The notes under the pieces: model-generated
The model's database searches: none
What the model saw: only the letters and a program-made list of their open reading frames with translations
Told to the model about the DNA's origin: nothing
Translations under genes and position numbers: made by a program
Shown here: in pieces, positions 11,188-23,100 of the stretch
Numbering within the stretch: the stretch's first letter is position 1
How the letters are laid out: every line of letters starts with the position of its first letter
NCBI GenBank assembly: GCA_036172665.1
Contig: CM069870.1
Coordinates: 28,370,001 to 28,434,000, forward strand
DNA from: Prosopocoilus inquinatus
Lineage: Eukaryota > Arthropoda > Insecta > Coleoptera > Lucanidae
Length of the DNA: 64,000 nucleotides
Direction of reading: 5' to 3'

Positions 11188-11250
11188 CGAGCTACGTCTC
11201 TGCTGAAGAAGCCCCAAGCAGGGCTGAAACAGCTGTCCAGAGGCTGCTCG
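11188..11250 (+). ncRNA. Type-I hammerhead ribozyme, family C copy 1
   Basis: All hammerhead parts are present. Stem I has an outer part CGAGC/GCTCG (11188-11192 with 11246-11250), an internal loop, and an inner part CTCTG/CAGAG (11198-11202 with 11238-11242). The core CTGAAGA is at 11203-11209; position 7 of the core tolerates any base. Stem II is AGCCC/GGGCT (11210-11214 with 11221-11225), then GAA (11226-11228). Stem III is the palindrome ACAGCTGT (11229-11236), suited to pairing between two copies. The predicted cut follows C11237 in the standard context GTC. Stem I extends outward through GCAGTG/CACTGC. The A-U closing pair of stem II is less favourable than G-C. Confidence 0.72.
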
Positions 11251-11299
11251 AGGTTTTCACTGCAATCAAAAACGATTTGCACAAAATTTTTGTAGCAAA

Positions 11300-12345
11300 A
11301 ACTGTTGGTATCATTTACACTATGTCTTTTAGTAACATTTACTTTGATATCCATTTTTTTCTCACTAGTTGTTTAAATTGGAACACACTGTATACTACAA
11401 ACTAATATTTTGTACGACACGAAACATAAACACTTAAACAATATTAATAAGCACAAATCTGTCAATAATGACAAGTGGAAATATACAAACAAGTAAGTAA
11501 CAGTAAGCTTCTTGAAAATTATATTTGAAAAGTGTACTTTGAAATATTGTATTTAAAAAAAATGGTACGTATTATTATATTTTTTTCGAACTCGGGAACA
11601 CCAAATCTACTACATACACCTAGTTTTGTTATCCGCAAAACCTTCGTAGGCTAGTGTAATCGATAATACTCTCGCCTGATCGGATAAATTTTAAATAGCG
11701 CTGTTGCTGGTTGAAATTGACGGCAATAGTCTCTCCCTAATTCTACTGTTTCATAAATTATTTAGTAAATAGTAGTATTAGGTATTTTATCATATACCGC
11801 AATCAACATTCGGGGCAATTGTTTCTAATATGAACTAAAATTAAATAAATTTTTATAAAAACACAAGTTTGACAATTTGAAAATTCTTTATTCTCCTATT
11901 TCAACGAATACCATATTGTTTTTCTGAGGGTATCACAAAATCGAGCAGGAGAGATCCTGAAACTTCTAATTTATTATTATTATTTATAGTTATTTCAAAA
12001 AAACGCAAATAAAGAAGTTAGTCATTGTAACGGTTTGAACACCTATGTGTCCAAAAGATTTACTTTTTTTCTTAAAAATACTTCAGCTTTCATGTAGCAA
12101 AGCTTGACGGTGAGGTAATAAATCACCCTGTACATGCAAAAACTTTCATAAATATTTTTTTTTGCGAAATCAGTAATAAAGTTTTCCATTTCTGCCAGTC
12201 ACCTGTACATACGGAGTGCCCGGATTTCGCAGGGACATGGATAACTTTTGTAATTGAAGGGATAGAGTGATGGCTAAATTAGCAAAAAAAGTGTAGGTTC
12301 GAGAGTTCATGATTCAACTGTAAAAGATGTATACAAAAAATTAAT
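11300..12345. other. No gene seen
   Basis: AT-rich intergenic DNA without recognisable coding or repeat ends. Confidence 0.4.
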
Positions 12346-12573
12346 AATTGAATCGATGAGTGCATAATCGTGTTCAGTCCAAATTTACTAGGTTGAGAAA
12401 ACAACGGAACTTTCTAGATTTTTATGTTAAGTGAATTATTGGCTTAAAATTCTTTCAGATAAGGATATATGAAGCCTCCTGAAGCCAATAATTACTTAAA
12501 ATAAAAATCTAGAGAAAGTTTTTCAACACATTAAATTAGGACTGAACACCATTATGCACTCATCGATTCAATT
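12346..12573. mobile_element. Palindromic MITE (M7)
   Basis: The arms AATTGAATCGATGAGTGCAT...GTTCAGTCC and GGACTGAAC...ATGCACTCATCGATTCAATT are inverted repeats. Inner arms TTTCTAGATTTTTAT / ATAAAAATCTAGAGAAA continue the palindrome. Total 228 bp, non-coding. Confidence 0.65.
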
Positions 12574-12600
12574 GTATTGGGCCTAATACCAAATATCATC

Positions 12601-12736
12601 CTAAGGCCCGATTTTACCATCACAGAGTAACTTTAAACTTCGCTTAATTCCCATGGTAACAATTGCAAGGATAATTGTTTCTATAGGAATAAAACGGAGC
12701 TTAAAGTTAAACTGTGATGGTGAAACCGGGCCTAAG
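12601..12736. mobile_element. Short MITE (M8)
   Basis: The ends CTAAGGCCCG and CGGGCCTAAG frame arms containing CCATCACAGAGTAACTTTAA and TTAAAGTTAAACTGTGATGG. Diverged pieces of the same family are visible at about 22130-22190 and 23985-24058. Confidence 0.65.
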
Positions 12737-12808
12737 TGATTCAAGCGTTTCTTTATTTTAAGTAACGAACAGATTTAAACCGTAACCATTCTAATTTATT
12801 ACTCTTAT

Positions 12809-12948
12809 AGCTGGGTTCGGATATTCAAGTTCCGTGCACACTATTTACTCCTTTCGCATTTTTATCTCTCTTTTCGTACAAGTAAAAGTGAGACAAAAAT
12901 GGGAAAGGAGTAAACAATGTGCACGGAACTGAATATCCGAACCCAGCT
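12809..12948. mobile_element. Short MITE with long terminal inverted repeats (M9)
   Basis: The element AGCTGGGTTCGGATATTCA...TGAATATCCGAACCCAGCT is flanked by TAT on both sides, a 3-bp target duplication. The arms run on through GTTCCGTGCACA/TGTGCACGGAAC. A half copy lies at 2197-2252. Confidence 0.7.
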
Positions 12949-13267
12949 TATGTTGCCTACTGTGGCTCCGACAGACTTACTAAGTTTTTTCATTTCTGGC
13001 ATTCTTCTTACAAACTGGCAATTCAAAGGAGCCGATATAAATCCAAAACATGATCAGACAGACACTACTCTGTCTTTCACATAGAATACATAAGACAATG
13101 GCCGAGTCAAACCTATTACAAACGGCTCTAGCTATCCAACCGATTTTAAAAGTATTTTACGGAATCTTGTAAGTATATAACTTATGGACAATTTCTTCAT
13201 GTAACTTAAATGGAGGTTAAATTTAAGTGTTTGTAGTTTAACTTGAAGGCTTCCGCGGACATCGTTC

Positions 13268-13452
13268 ATGGTTGAATTCTTGGCTTCCGGTTGGAACCGC
13301 ATGTGTGGGATTTCTTCTACTAACAAGAAACAGCAGCAAAACCAGCAGCAGTACCAGCCCTGAGGAAGTTCTTCTGCAATGAAGAACAAACCGTCGACAG
13401 CAGAAGAAATTCGAGACACCCGGTTCCAACCGGAAGTCAAGAATTCAACCAT
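13268..13452. repeat. Inverted-repeat element with hammerhead-like core (family D)
   Basis: The arms GGTTGAATTCTTGGCTTCCG and CGGAAGTCAAGAATTCAACC bound 185 bp. Inside, CTGAGGA (13360-13366), the hairpin GTTCTTC/GAAGAAC (13368-13374 with 13381-13387), then AAACCGTCGAC follow the hammerhead order. The G of GAAA is replaced by A and no stem I is evident, so it is probably dead. Confidence 0.45.
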
Positions 13453-14173
13453 TAAGTGTATGTAATCAGCATTAATTAAAAGCGAAACCGACCCGCCAGA
13501 GAATATTCAAAATAGGTTAGAGATATTGACGTCGGGAACAGCTCATTCTTGGACTCCAAGATTGGCCTGCTTTCCTCTCCAAACCTGGCCTGTGTTTCTA
13601 ATAGACTAATTGTAGCAATGCTTAAAGTTATCCTATGCTGAAGTGTTTTGAAGAAATTGGTTGTAAATTAAGACAAATTATTGCTTACTTCTGATATCAA
13701 GAACCAAAATTTCGCCGCTCTCTCGTTACAAGGAAGTTCTTTTGATGAGAATAGCTTAATTTTGGGATCATGTTTCAAAAGTTCAATAAAACACACATAA
13801 TACATAGCAATATATTCCTTCCATATAGTCATAAAAAATAAACCTACTTAAAGTTAACGCTCCATTAAAACTGAATCAAATTATAGGAAATTGCAATTTA
13901 TTTCAATAAAAGTTTTTAAAACTACATTAAGTTATATACTGTAAAACTATCTTACAACTATCTTATATATACTCTATATAAATACAAACAATTGGAAAAT
14001 ATTTTGAGAAGTTGTGAAAATAAAAATAATAAGAGATTTTTACGAAATATGTAACGCTTTGAAAAAAAAAAACCAAACAAGTTGTACTCTGGAACATAAT
14101 TGTAGCAAGAAATATTCACAAGAAGTCTTATTACATAAAGAACGAAGTTGCTGATCTGAAAAAATAAGTGCTA
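13453..14173. other. Chromator 3' flank
   Basis: Region downstream of the Chromator stop codon. It is AT-rich and probably holds the 3' UTR. No other gene seen. Confidence 0.4.
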
Positions 14174-17100
14174 CTATTTGTCCAGTTCCAACGCTGCATA
14201 TTGCTCTGCAGTTACTTCTGTCATCATTAAGTTGCCGTCAGGTAACATGAGCACCACTTTTCTTGTACCACCTAAATGTCATCGAAATTATTTACATGAA
14301 ATCATGTTTAATCAGTAATTATAACTATACTACATAAATGCAAAATATATTTTTCATAGTAAAAATTAATAAACGTATGGAACGACTCCCTAAGCGCTTG
14401 CTTTTAATAATTGTTACGACTAACAATAATTATAATATGTAATTGTATATAATAAAACGGTATGGTGAAAGCTTAGCTAATTTTTGAATACAGGTAAGTA
14501 TAAATTGATCAGATTTTTAAATAAACCACCATTCAAAAAGTTTATTGTTTCAACAAATGATTTTTAAGCTTGGACAAATATAGAGTAATATTTTTGTAAA
14601 ATTATTTTATTTTTCTTTAAAAAGTCATAAGCCAATCAATTTTAATAACTTGCATTTTCGTTTAAAAAAATATTAGATTTTTCAAAAGACAAGAAGTCTT
14701 CATCTTGGCAACCCAATAAACACAGCCGGTGGTATGGTTGCTTGTATTCAAGACCCCAATAACTTCTTTTATTGAAACCTTTACAATTTACTTACATTAT
14801 GCAATAATTTGTATTTGCATTAAAATAAGCAAAATAACGCTCAATTATGACTTTTCCCTGACACTATGAATGTTTTCTCAATTCCCTGACTTCCCGGTTT
14901 TCCAGGTTTTTCCGATGAGTGAGAACCCTGCAGGAGATCTGAGTTATAGGCAAATTAACATGAGATTTCTACTGATCGTTATCAACCCAACAAGATGAAG
15001 CTTATGAATTTATATTGAGAGTGTTAGTTTTTGAACTAATACAACTTGCTGTTTAATATTATGAAGTAATATGCCACAATTGTTTAAATAAAGTAAAAGA
15101 CTTTCAAAAATACAGTTTTATGCAATAAACACCGTATTTTTAACGTATTAACTGAGCAAGCATGTTGGCCAAGTTGCATATTCTCTAATACCCTGAAAAC
15201 AAACATATATTTTATTCTTAAGTAATTTAAAAATTTAAAGTTCTGTTTTGAAAACGGTCCTAAAAATTGCAAGAATAAACATAGAAACAAAATATATCTG
15301 AATTGTTTAAAAATTTCGTTAATAAATGACTTTTAAAAGCTAAAAAAGAATTGACATTTTATTACTTTAATTTTATCTGATAATGTAAATTATTTCATTA
15401 CACAATTACTTTCTTAATTTTTCTAGAAATAGTTTACCTGGACTAGGTGGTTGCGCACTAACAATTTGAGCAACAATCTGAGAATCTTCGGTGCCTTCAT
15501 TTTCAGGTTCTGGTTCAGTATTTACTGGTGCTAGTGGTTCTTCAACTTGTGCAACATCGGTCGTAATCGGAGCAGCATTAACTGTTGTTGTTTCTGTTGT
15601 TGCCGTGGTAGGTTCTGTTAATTCAGTTGAACTTTCAGATGCAACTAACAAACACTGCTGTTGTCCATCTGCATCCTGAGCGATTAAGATTGTTTGCCCA
15701 TCTTCATTCTGTCCAGCAACTTGATATATAGTTCCATCTTCACCAGTTATTAACAATGGTGTTTCTGTGTCGTTTAGTGAAATAGCAGCGTTTAAATCAG
15801 TATTGACATTTTCAGTACTAGCTGTTGATACTGGTGGTTCAGGTTCAGTATTTGTTACATCAGTGGAGCTGGTGCTTGCAGTTTCTATGTCTGTTAATAA
15901 AGGCATATTGATTACCGCACTGGGAGTGTTGTCAGTTAGAGTTTGAACTAAACTTTCAGTTGTCGTGTTAACATTAACAATAGCTGGACTTTTCTCCAAA
16001 GTACTTGTTGTAGATACCGATACAGTTGGACTTGAACTCGCGAAAACTGCAGTATTACCAATTTTCCGTACAAGACTGGAATTCCTGTTGCCGTAAGTTT
16101 GACGAACAGCCTTTCTGAAAGTAGTTGGTGGAGGTACACCAAATTTGGGTTTGCTGATCATCTGCCTCTGTTTAAGAGTTGAACCTGGTGTAATTCTGGT
16201 TATTATAGCTTGTGGCGCTGGTTTGGGTATAATAGTACGATTTATTATGCTCCGGTTCATTGCTGTCTTTTGGCGCATTGCCTCTGTTGTGTTCAGCAAT
16301 TTTTTCGGTACGGTACTTATAGGTGTGGCAGGTGTTGTAGGTGTGCTTACTGTCACAGCAGCAGTAATTGTTCCAGGCTCAATATTTGCATTACTTAAAG
16401 CAGTACTAAGAATGGATGATGATGATGATGTGCTTGTTGATGATAGTGTAACAACAGAAGGAGCAGTTGTAACAGGTGTATCTGCTTCCATTGCACTTAA
16501 AGCTTCTTCTATTGATTGCGTTTGCTCTGTTACTGCACGTTTACTATCTTTAACTTCTGGAAGAATCTCCGTTTCCATCGGCTCTGCAACATCACCTTCT
16601 TCTTTTTCAGTTTTAACTGCAGGAGATTCATTCAATATTTCGGCAGCAGTCAATTTTGCCAAGTTATCTATATTTACATTTTCAGCGGAAGAGTTTGTTT
16701 CAGTAGTCAATTCTTGTTTGACAGTCACCACATCTTCTTGTTTTTCATTCTGCCCTAAAATCTTTCCTGTTAAAGGACATAACGTGAATTCACCTGGAGG
16801 ACTGTCCGGTTCAGGTAATGGTAAATCTGTGGGAAATGGAAGTTCCTCCAATCCATCAGAATCTTCTTCTATTGGCTTTGTCGGTTCTGGTACCTGCTCT
16901 GGTTTTTTGACTATAGCACTAACAATGCGATTGCGTTGTGCTAGAAGTTTAGCTGTCATTGGCTTCTGTATCTGTTTTAATTTTCCTGCTTGATTAAGGA
17001 TAGTTGGTTTCGATCCATTTGTGGGCAGGTCCTTTCTAATAACCTTAACACTCGTCTGACCAATTTTCGAAGCCAGTTTTATGACGGCATGGCCCCCACT

Positions 17101-20100
17101 TGTAGCAATTTTTGAGGTATTCGAATCCAACCTTATAATTCCCGCAGTTTTTGACATTACATACACACCAGAGCTTAAAGCTGGCAGCTGTTTCTGATTA
17201 ATTCGTACCACACCTTGTGCATCTGGTACCAAGATATTTTCAGGTAAAGGCTGTTTTTTTCCAACACCATTAAGCGGCGTCTTTAAAATTCGTTTGACTG
17301 TTATTGGTGGATGATCATCTTCAGAATCAGAACTATCTGCATCTAGTCTAAATTTTTTCTCAAATGAATCAGAATCTGAATCACTGTAAGCTCGCTTTCC
17401 AGAACCCTCATCTGCATCTGATATATTTCCGCACCATACCTTCACTTGGTTCAAAGCCTTCTGCTTACTTGTTCTCTGTGGTCTTCTATACAAGACAACA
17501 ATTAGTAATACAATAAAAATGTTTATAAAACTGCGTTAGCAATTTCTTACCCTCCAGGCGTTAATATTACGTCTTCATTTTTATGAACTGGAACAACGGA
17601 TTTTTTGTAAACTCTTCTTTGCACGAGGGCAGGTTTTGTTAGCTTCTGTGCTTTAGCCTTCTGTAAATTTCTGTCGAATTCTTCAACTAATGCTTTGCAA
17701 CTTTCAAGATGATATACAGGTTCCCAAGTGTTTTGGTCACTAAAATTAAGATTACTATTACAAGCATATTTCTTAAAAATAATTTGGAAATAATTCTTGT
17801 ACTAAAATCTTTAAAGTTAATTGTCTGATTTGTCCAATTGTCTAATTCTATCTTCTATCTCTTTTTCTATCACTTTTAAATATTTCATATTTTATTTAGT
17901 GCAAAGTTCAAAAATTATTTAGGATCTTAAAATACATTTTTTATAAGGAAAGTATCGCTGATGAAATGTAGCAGTTACCAATCTTTTTTCTTTGTAGTAA
18001 CTCAATCAAACTTTTGGGGATTCTACATGGTGCTGCGTTTTGAAACGCAACATAGTTAATATCAATTTAAATGTGTTCGAATAGTGGCTTCCCTAATTAT
18101 TTTACACCAAAATTCCATTTAGGTTTTTTAAAGTGCTATTCAAGGCGAATCTGTCTGTGATGATTTCGTATGTTGCATTTCACAATGCAGTACCCTGTAC
18201 ATCGGAAATCTTGTATTTGTCAGGTATTTTTTTTACAACATGGATATATCTCATTTTAAATAAAGATAATATATACCTCACTTTAGTAATGTTAAAGATA
18301 ATCGTCTATCTTGAAGAATTTGTTTTATAAGTGTAAAAGAATATTAATTAAACATTAAAATATTCAATTCAATTCAAGTATTTTTAAGCATTTAGCAATA
18401 CAAATTTTTCATTCTCTTAACATACCTTTCATTAGAAGTAGACACTAATTTACTATTTAGTGATTCAAGAAACCTGCTAGATTATGTTATTAGTAACTTA
18501 CTCATCAAAGTTTTCCCACTTAATCAAATATTCATGTGTTTTTTTTCCTGGATTGTATCGTTTTGCAACAATCTTTTCCACGACATACTCTGTTTTTTTA
18601 TCATCAACATTTGTACGAATTGCCCTTTTAATAACTTTCTGCAAATAAACCAAACAGTTATATTCATCACAATAAAAAAATGTAAAACAACCTTGGTACT
18701 TGGTATTATGGTTATGTCACTGTTTAGCTGAACTGGTTTTAAGAGTGTCTTCTTAATGCTTCCATTCTCACACTTTTCTGTCGTTGGTTTAACTTTTTCC
18801 AATTCTTCCTCTGTGTCTAGATCAGTTTCAGTGTCAGCTAATGGATCTTGTTCTGAATTTGGTTTCGAATCAGATAACGTTTTGGAAGTTTTCTTTTGCA
18901 ACTCTGTAAAGAAAAAATTTAAATTGGGAATTCAAAAAAAAAAACAATCAAATAAACTTACTAATTTCCCCTTCTTCCAGGGGTTCTTCTTCGTCGCCTT
19001 TCTTGAATTTTCCCGTACCTCTAGTCTTTGCAGACTTACCTGCCGTCTGAAAATATATATTTTTTTAAATACGAAGTATGATCACGACTGATCAGTTAAG
19101 GAATAAATTCTGTAACTGGACTGCAGCCCATAATTTATTTTTTCAACACAGAAATTGTGCACAGAAATTAGAGCGTTAATACACTCCAAATAAATTTATT
19201 TCTCATTACCATTTAATCACATAAAATAAGTTATTCTAATTAAAAAAATATATAATTTGTTCTTAAACTAAGAGAAGTAACAGTTATGGGCAAATTGTCA
19301 CTGTAAAATTATATAAATAATATTTCTTTCAGAAATTTAAATTGACTTATTTACAAGGTGCAAATGCATTCGATTCGCAGTAAAAATCAATTCATTTTTA
19401 TCGAAAGATTACTTTCTATGAACATTGTTTAACATTCTAGGAATAACAGATTCCACCAAACTACTTCTCAACTTGTTGAATTTGTGGCAAGGTGTCTGAT
19501 AAATTTTCGATTTTAAATAAGATCACAAAAAGCAAAACCAATGAATTCTTAAGTCTAGAAACGGCACACAATGGTAAAACATCGAAGTCAACATAACCTG
19601 TAAATTTGATTACATTTCCCTCAGGATCAATGGCGTATTCTCACAGAAGGGTATACATATGAAACAGCTTTATTCAGTTTTTATTAATTAAGGAATATTA
19701 GGAATAATAACTGCACATTCACCCACCATTCTACTTCTCAACTCGTTGAAATTGTGATAGAGAGAAAAAAAAAACATCTTAAATAAGGCTACAAGCAGCA
19801 AAATAAACAAAAAATTACTATTATTGGATGTAAAATATAAGCCTGCCTTCAGAGTAATACTGTTTTCTTAACAATAAGTTCAATAGGTAGCAGAAATTTG
19901 AATTCCAGAAAGTTGCACTGAAATTCCTATGGTGTGTAATCAAAGTGGACGTGCACTATATCAGTATGTTCTATCTTTATGAGTATTAAGGAAATGTTAT
20001 TGCAACATTACAATTATATGGAAAATGTTTACAGTTGCATTCACCAGAACTAACAGTTATAGCAAACAGTGTTGAATTATTCTGATGAAAAGTGCACTAC

Positions 20101-23100
20101 AAATGAGTCACGCGACTACTGTTACAGCAAATAATGTTAATATCCTCCGTTCAACAATGTTTTAAACACGCAGCAAGCCATTAATTTTTTTTTATTATTG
20201 TGGTATTAGTTTCTGTTACATCACGTTACTTTTAAAAAAATATTCGCCCGTTAAGTCGAGTCATTAATTTAATTATGTAATTTATCCCTAGCATTTTATT
20301 CTTCAACTGTTAAATAAAACTGCCGAAAATAGTTTCTGTCGATAAGAAAGTATAGACTGTTCACAAAAAGTTATCCACTACAGGAATCTCCCTTATTGTT
20401 GAAGTCACAGTGGTGGTTAAATAAACAAAAAAAATATATATTAGACTTCATTAAAAAGTGTTAAGCATTCACGATCTTTCGGTGTCTGACATTGTCAAAT
20501 ATTATGAAGCTTCCTATTTTGTAATAATGACTGTGTTAATGATTTAGAAAAATATTTATCATGGTTGGTGATGACAAGATTAAAAATAATTAAATCATTC
20601 AGAACATTTACTAGTGGGAGTTGTGATCTTCAGAAACAATAATCATGGAACTCTAACCTGACTTTCTGGCGTCCATATTTTTTTAGTGATACCAACAAAA
20701 ATGCCACTCTAACAAGGCCTACTCTGAAAGTCAAAAGATCGTGAACGAATATCTAAGATAGCGTTCATAAGAGAAAAAACAGTTGGCAGTGGTATCTGCG
20801 AAATTGTCAGTCCTAACCTATATCTTTTAACGATGTTTTCTGTATTAATAAATAAACAAGATATTTCAGATTTTCGAAATTGAGATTTTCACTTTTTTGA
20901 TATTTAATTTTCAGAAATGAATATATAGATATACTAAACTCAGCGAACCAATAGAGTAATAAAAGCGCGTGATCAGCACGTGCTGTTTGGGTGCAGGATT
21001 CTAATTGGTTGTCTCCCAGTCTCCATCTCGGCCAGACTTACACCAGGTGCTGCTAAAGTGCATGCGCTCTTTGCGTGATCACTCTATTGGTTCGCTGAGT
21101 TTAGTATAGAAAAAAATTTTTGCCCATTTTTATAGACCCCAAACTTGCGCATTTTTTTTGTAATTTAACCTTTTTTGTATATTTTATTTAAAAAAAATGT
21201 TGCAAATCGTTTTTGATTGCAGTAAAAACCTCGAGCAGCTTTTGCACAGCTGTTTCAGCCCCATTTGGGGCTTCTTCAGCAGAAACGTAGCTCGAAATTC
21301 TATCCTACTACAATGTCAGGTCAAAACGCGATCGAAGGATGTCCCTGTTTTATATATATTTTATTGTTTACGAGATCCCCAAGTTTAGGCCTTTAACTAA
21401 TTGTAATCCTGTAATGTAACCTGTGTAATATTTTGGCGCTAAATTGGTAATTGTAACTCTTCTTTCATTGACGGAGCATATAAAAAATGTAATTTACGCG
21501 CACTCATATCAATGATTATTGCTCGTATGAAAGAGAGACAGTGTTGCCAGATGTGCTTATTTATCACCAGATCTAGTGATCTTTGTTATCGAATTATTAC
21601 CTGGTTGTTACTTTTTAAAAATCGGAATTTTCTGGTGCTTTTTCTCAAAATCTAAATAATGAGTAATATTTTGTAACATTAAAGTAATTTTAAGTATCAA
21701 TGATAAAAGATTGTCTCTCTTGATTGATATTATATGATCAAATCACAATTAATCAATTTCAATCGAAACGTAGATATTCCTTCTTTTAATCTATTCCGAT
21801 AACAAATAACGGAGATATTAAAAAAATAAAAATTTTACTGTTTTCAGTTTTTCATAAATTGTGCAGAAACTATAAGGAATATTTTTAATCTAGTGACATA
21901 TCTTTAAGGAAGTCTAAAAGATGAAATTTTTCACTATTTAATCAACCTCGTACCTTTTCATAATAAGCGAGATCCCTGCAATGAACAATTTATTCTCAAC
22001 AGTTTGTATATCAAAACATATTTTGAAAAGTGGTAAGTGAACAGTCAACTTGGTCAAACTAAACTCTCTGATCACTTTTCCCATCCACTTGTTAGGGCCA
22101 CTTGGTCAAACATCGTTGGAAACAATTGTTACCATGGGAATAAAACGAAGCTTAAAGTTAAACTGTGACGGAAAAACCGGCCCTTAATCAGGTGCTTTGA
22201 TCTGACTGTTGATTTGATGATTTCGTGCAATTTGACCATTTACCTTAACCCTACATTCTATTTTTTATTGATAAGTGGAAATTTACAAATTCTTATAACG
22301 TTTTACACAACTAGCAACATCGTGTTTTCCGTCTAACCAAAAAAATAGACTATAGAATGGTTAACTAAATTTTGTTTAACATAAAAGGTAACAGCAGTTG
22401 ACTCTTGTCTGATGAAAATTATAAGTTATTAATCTTTAACCACACAGAATATAAATTGAAAAGCACTCAACGTTTCACTATCAATTGTTAGCTTCGTCAA
22501 TCGATAATGAAGCATTAATGCCAGTTTCACAAAAATTATTTAATCAAACAGTGTGATTAAAGCCTGTGATTGGTTGGGTGAAACAATATAATTAGTTTTT
22601 AATTATTAACAAATTTAAAATAAAATACATATTATTTAAGTGAAAAAATGTGTAGGTTAATATTAAATAAAACATGTTTGCCGGCAAATTGAACATTTTA
22701 AACAAATTAAAAAAAAATTAAAAATAGGAAAAAAATCATCTGGTCTTTAATTACCAGAGAATTAAGCTCCAATAATTTGCAAATTGCCTAATATGTAGGT
22801 ATAAAAAAACATCAATTTTTTTTAAGAAAAAGATTAAAATAACGCGAAAATGTGAAATTCCTTTACAAAACTAAGGAAATACTATTTGTTCATATCGGCA
22901 GCGTGTCGACAGTGTAAACACCTTACGCCTATAAAGTAATTTTCATCACTTAAAGTGCCTTCTCAATCGACCATGATATTTTTTGTATTTCCATTCGATG
23001 TATAATCTGTTTTAAAGGGCGTTTACATTACATACATGTTTTCAACAAATTCGAAACAAACCTGTACAAAACTGTCAACTTGTCGCAAACAAATCCCGAT

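Noticed and set aside
11154..11405. Small ORFs over the hammerhead copy
   Set aside because: The open frame comes from the conserved ribozyme and its flanks and is not shared as protein between the three copies.
15406..15438. Chromator ending in LFLEKLRK at 15406
   Set aside because: A good donor (GTAAAC) precedes it and splicing to 14271 keeps frame into a better tail, so this is intron read-through.
16145..16993. 282-codon open frame on the plus strand
   Set aside because: It is the antisense shadow of Chromator exon 7; low-complexity Ser/Thr/Val codons leave the other strand open. No start context or domain.
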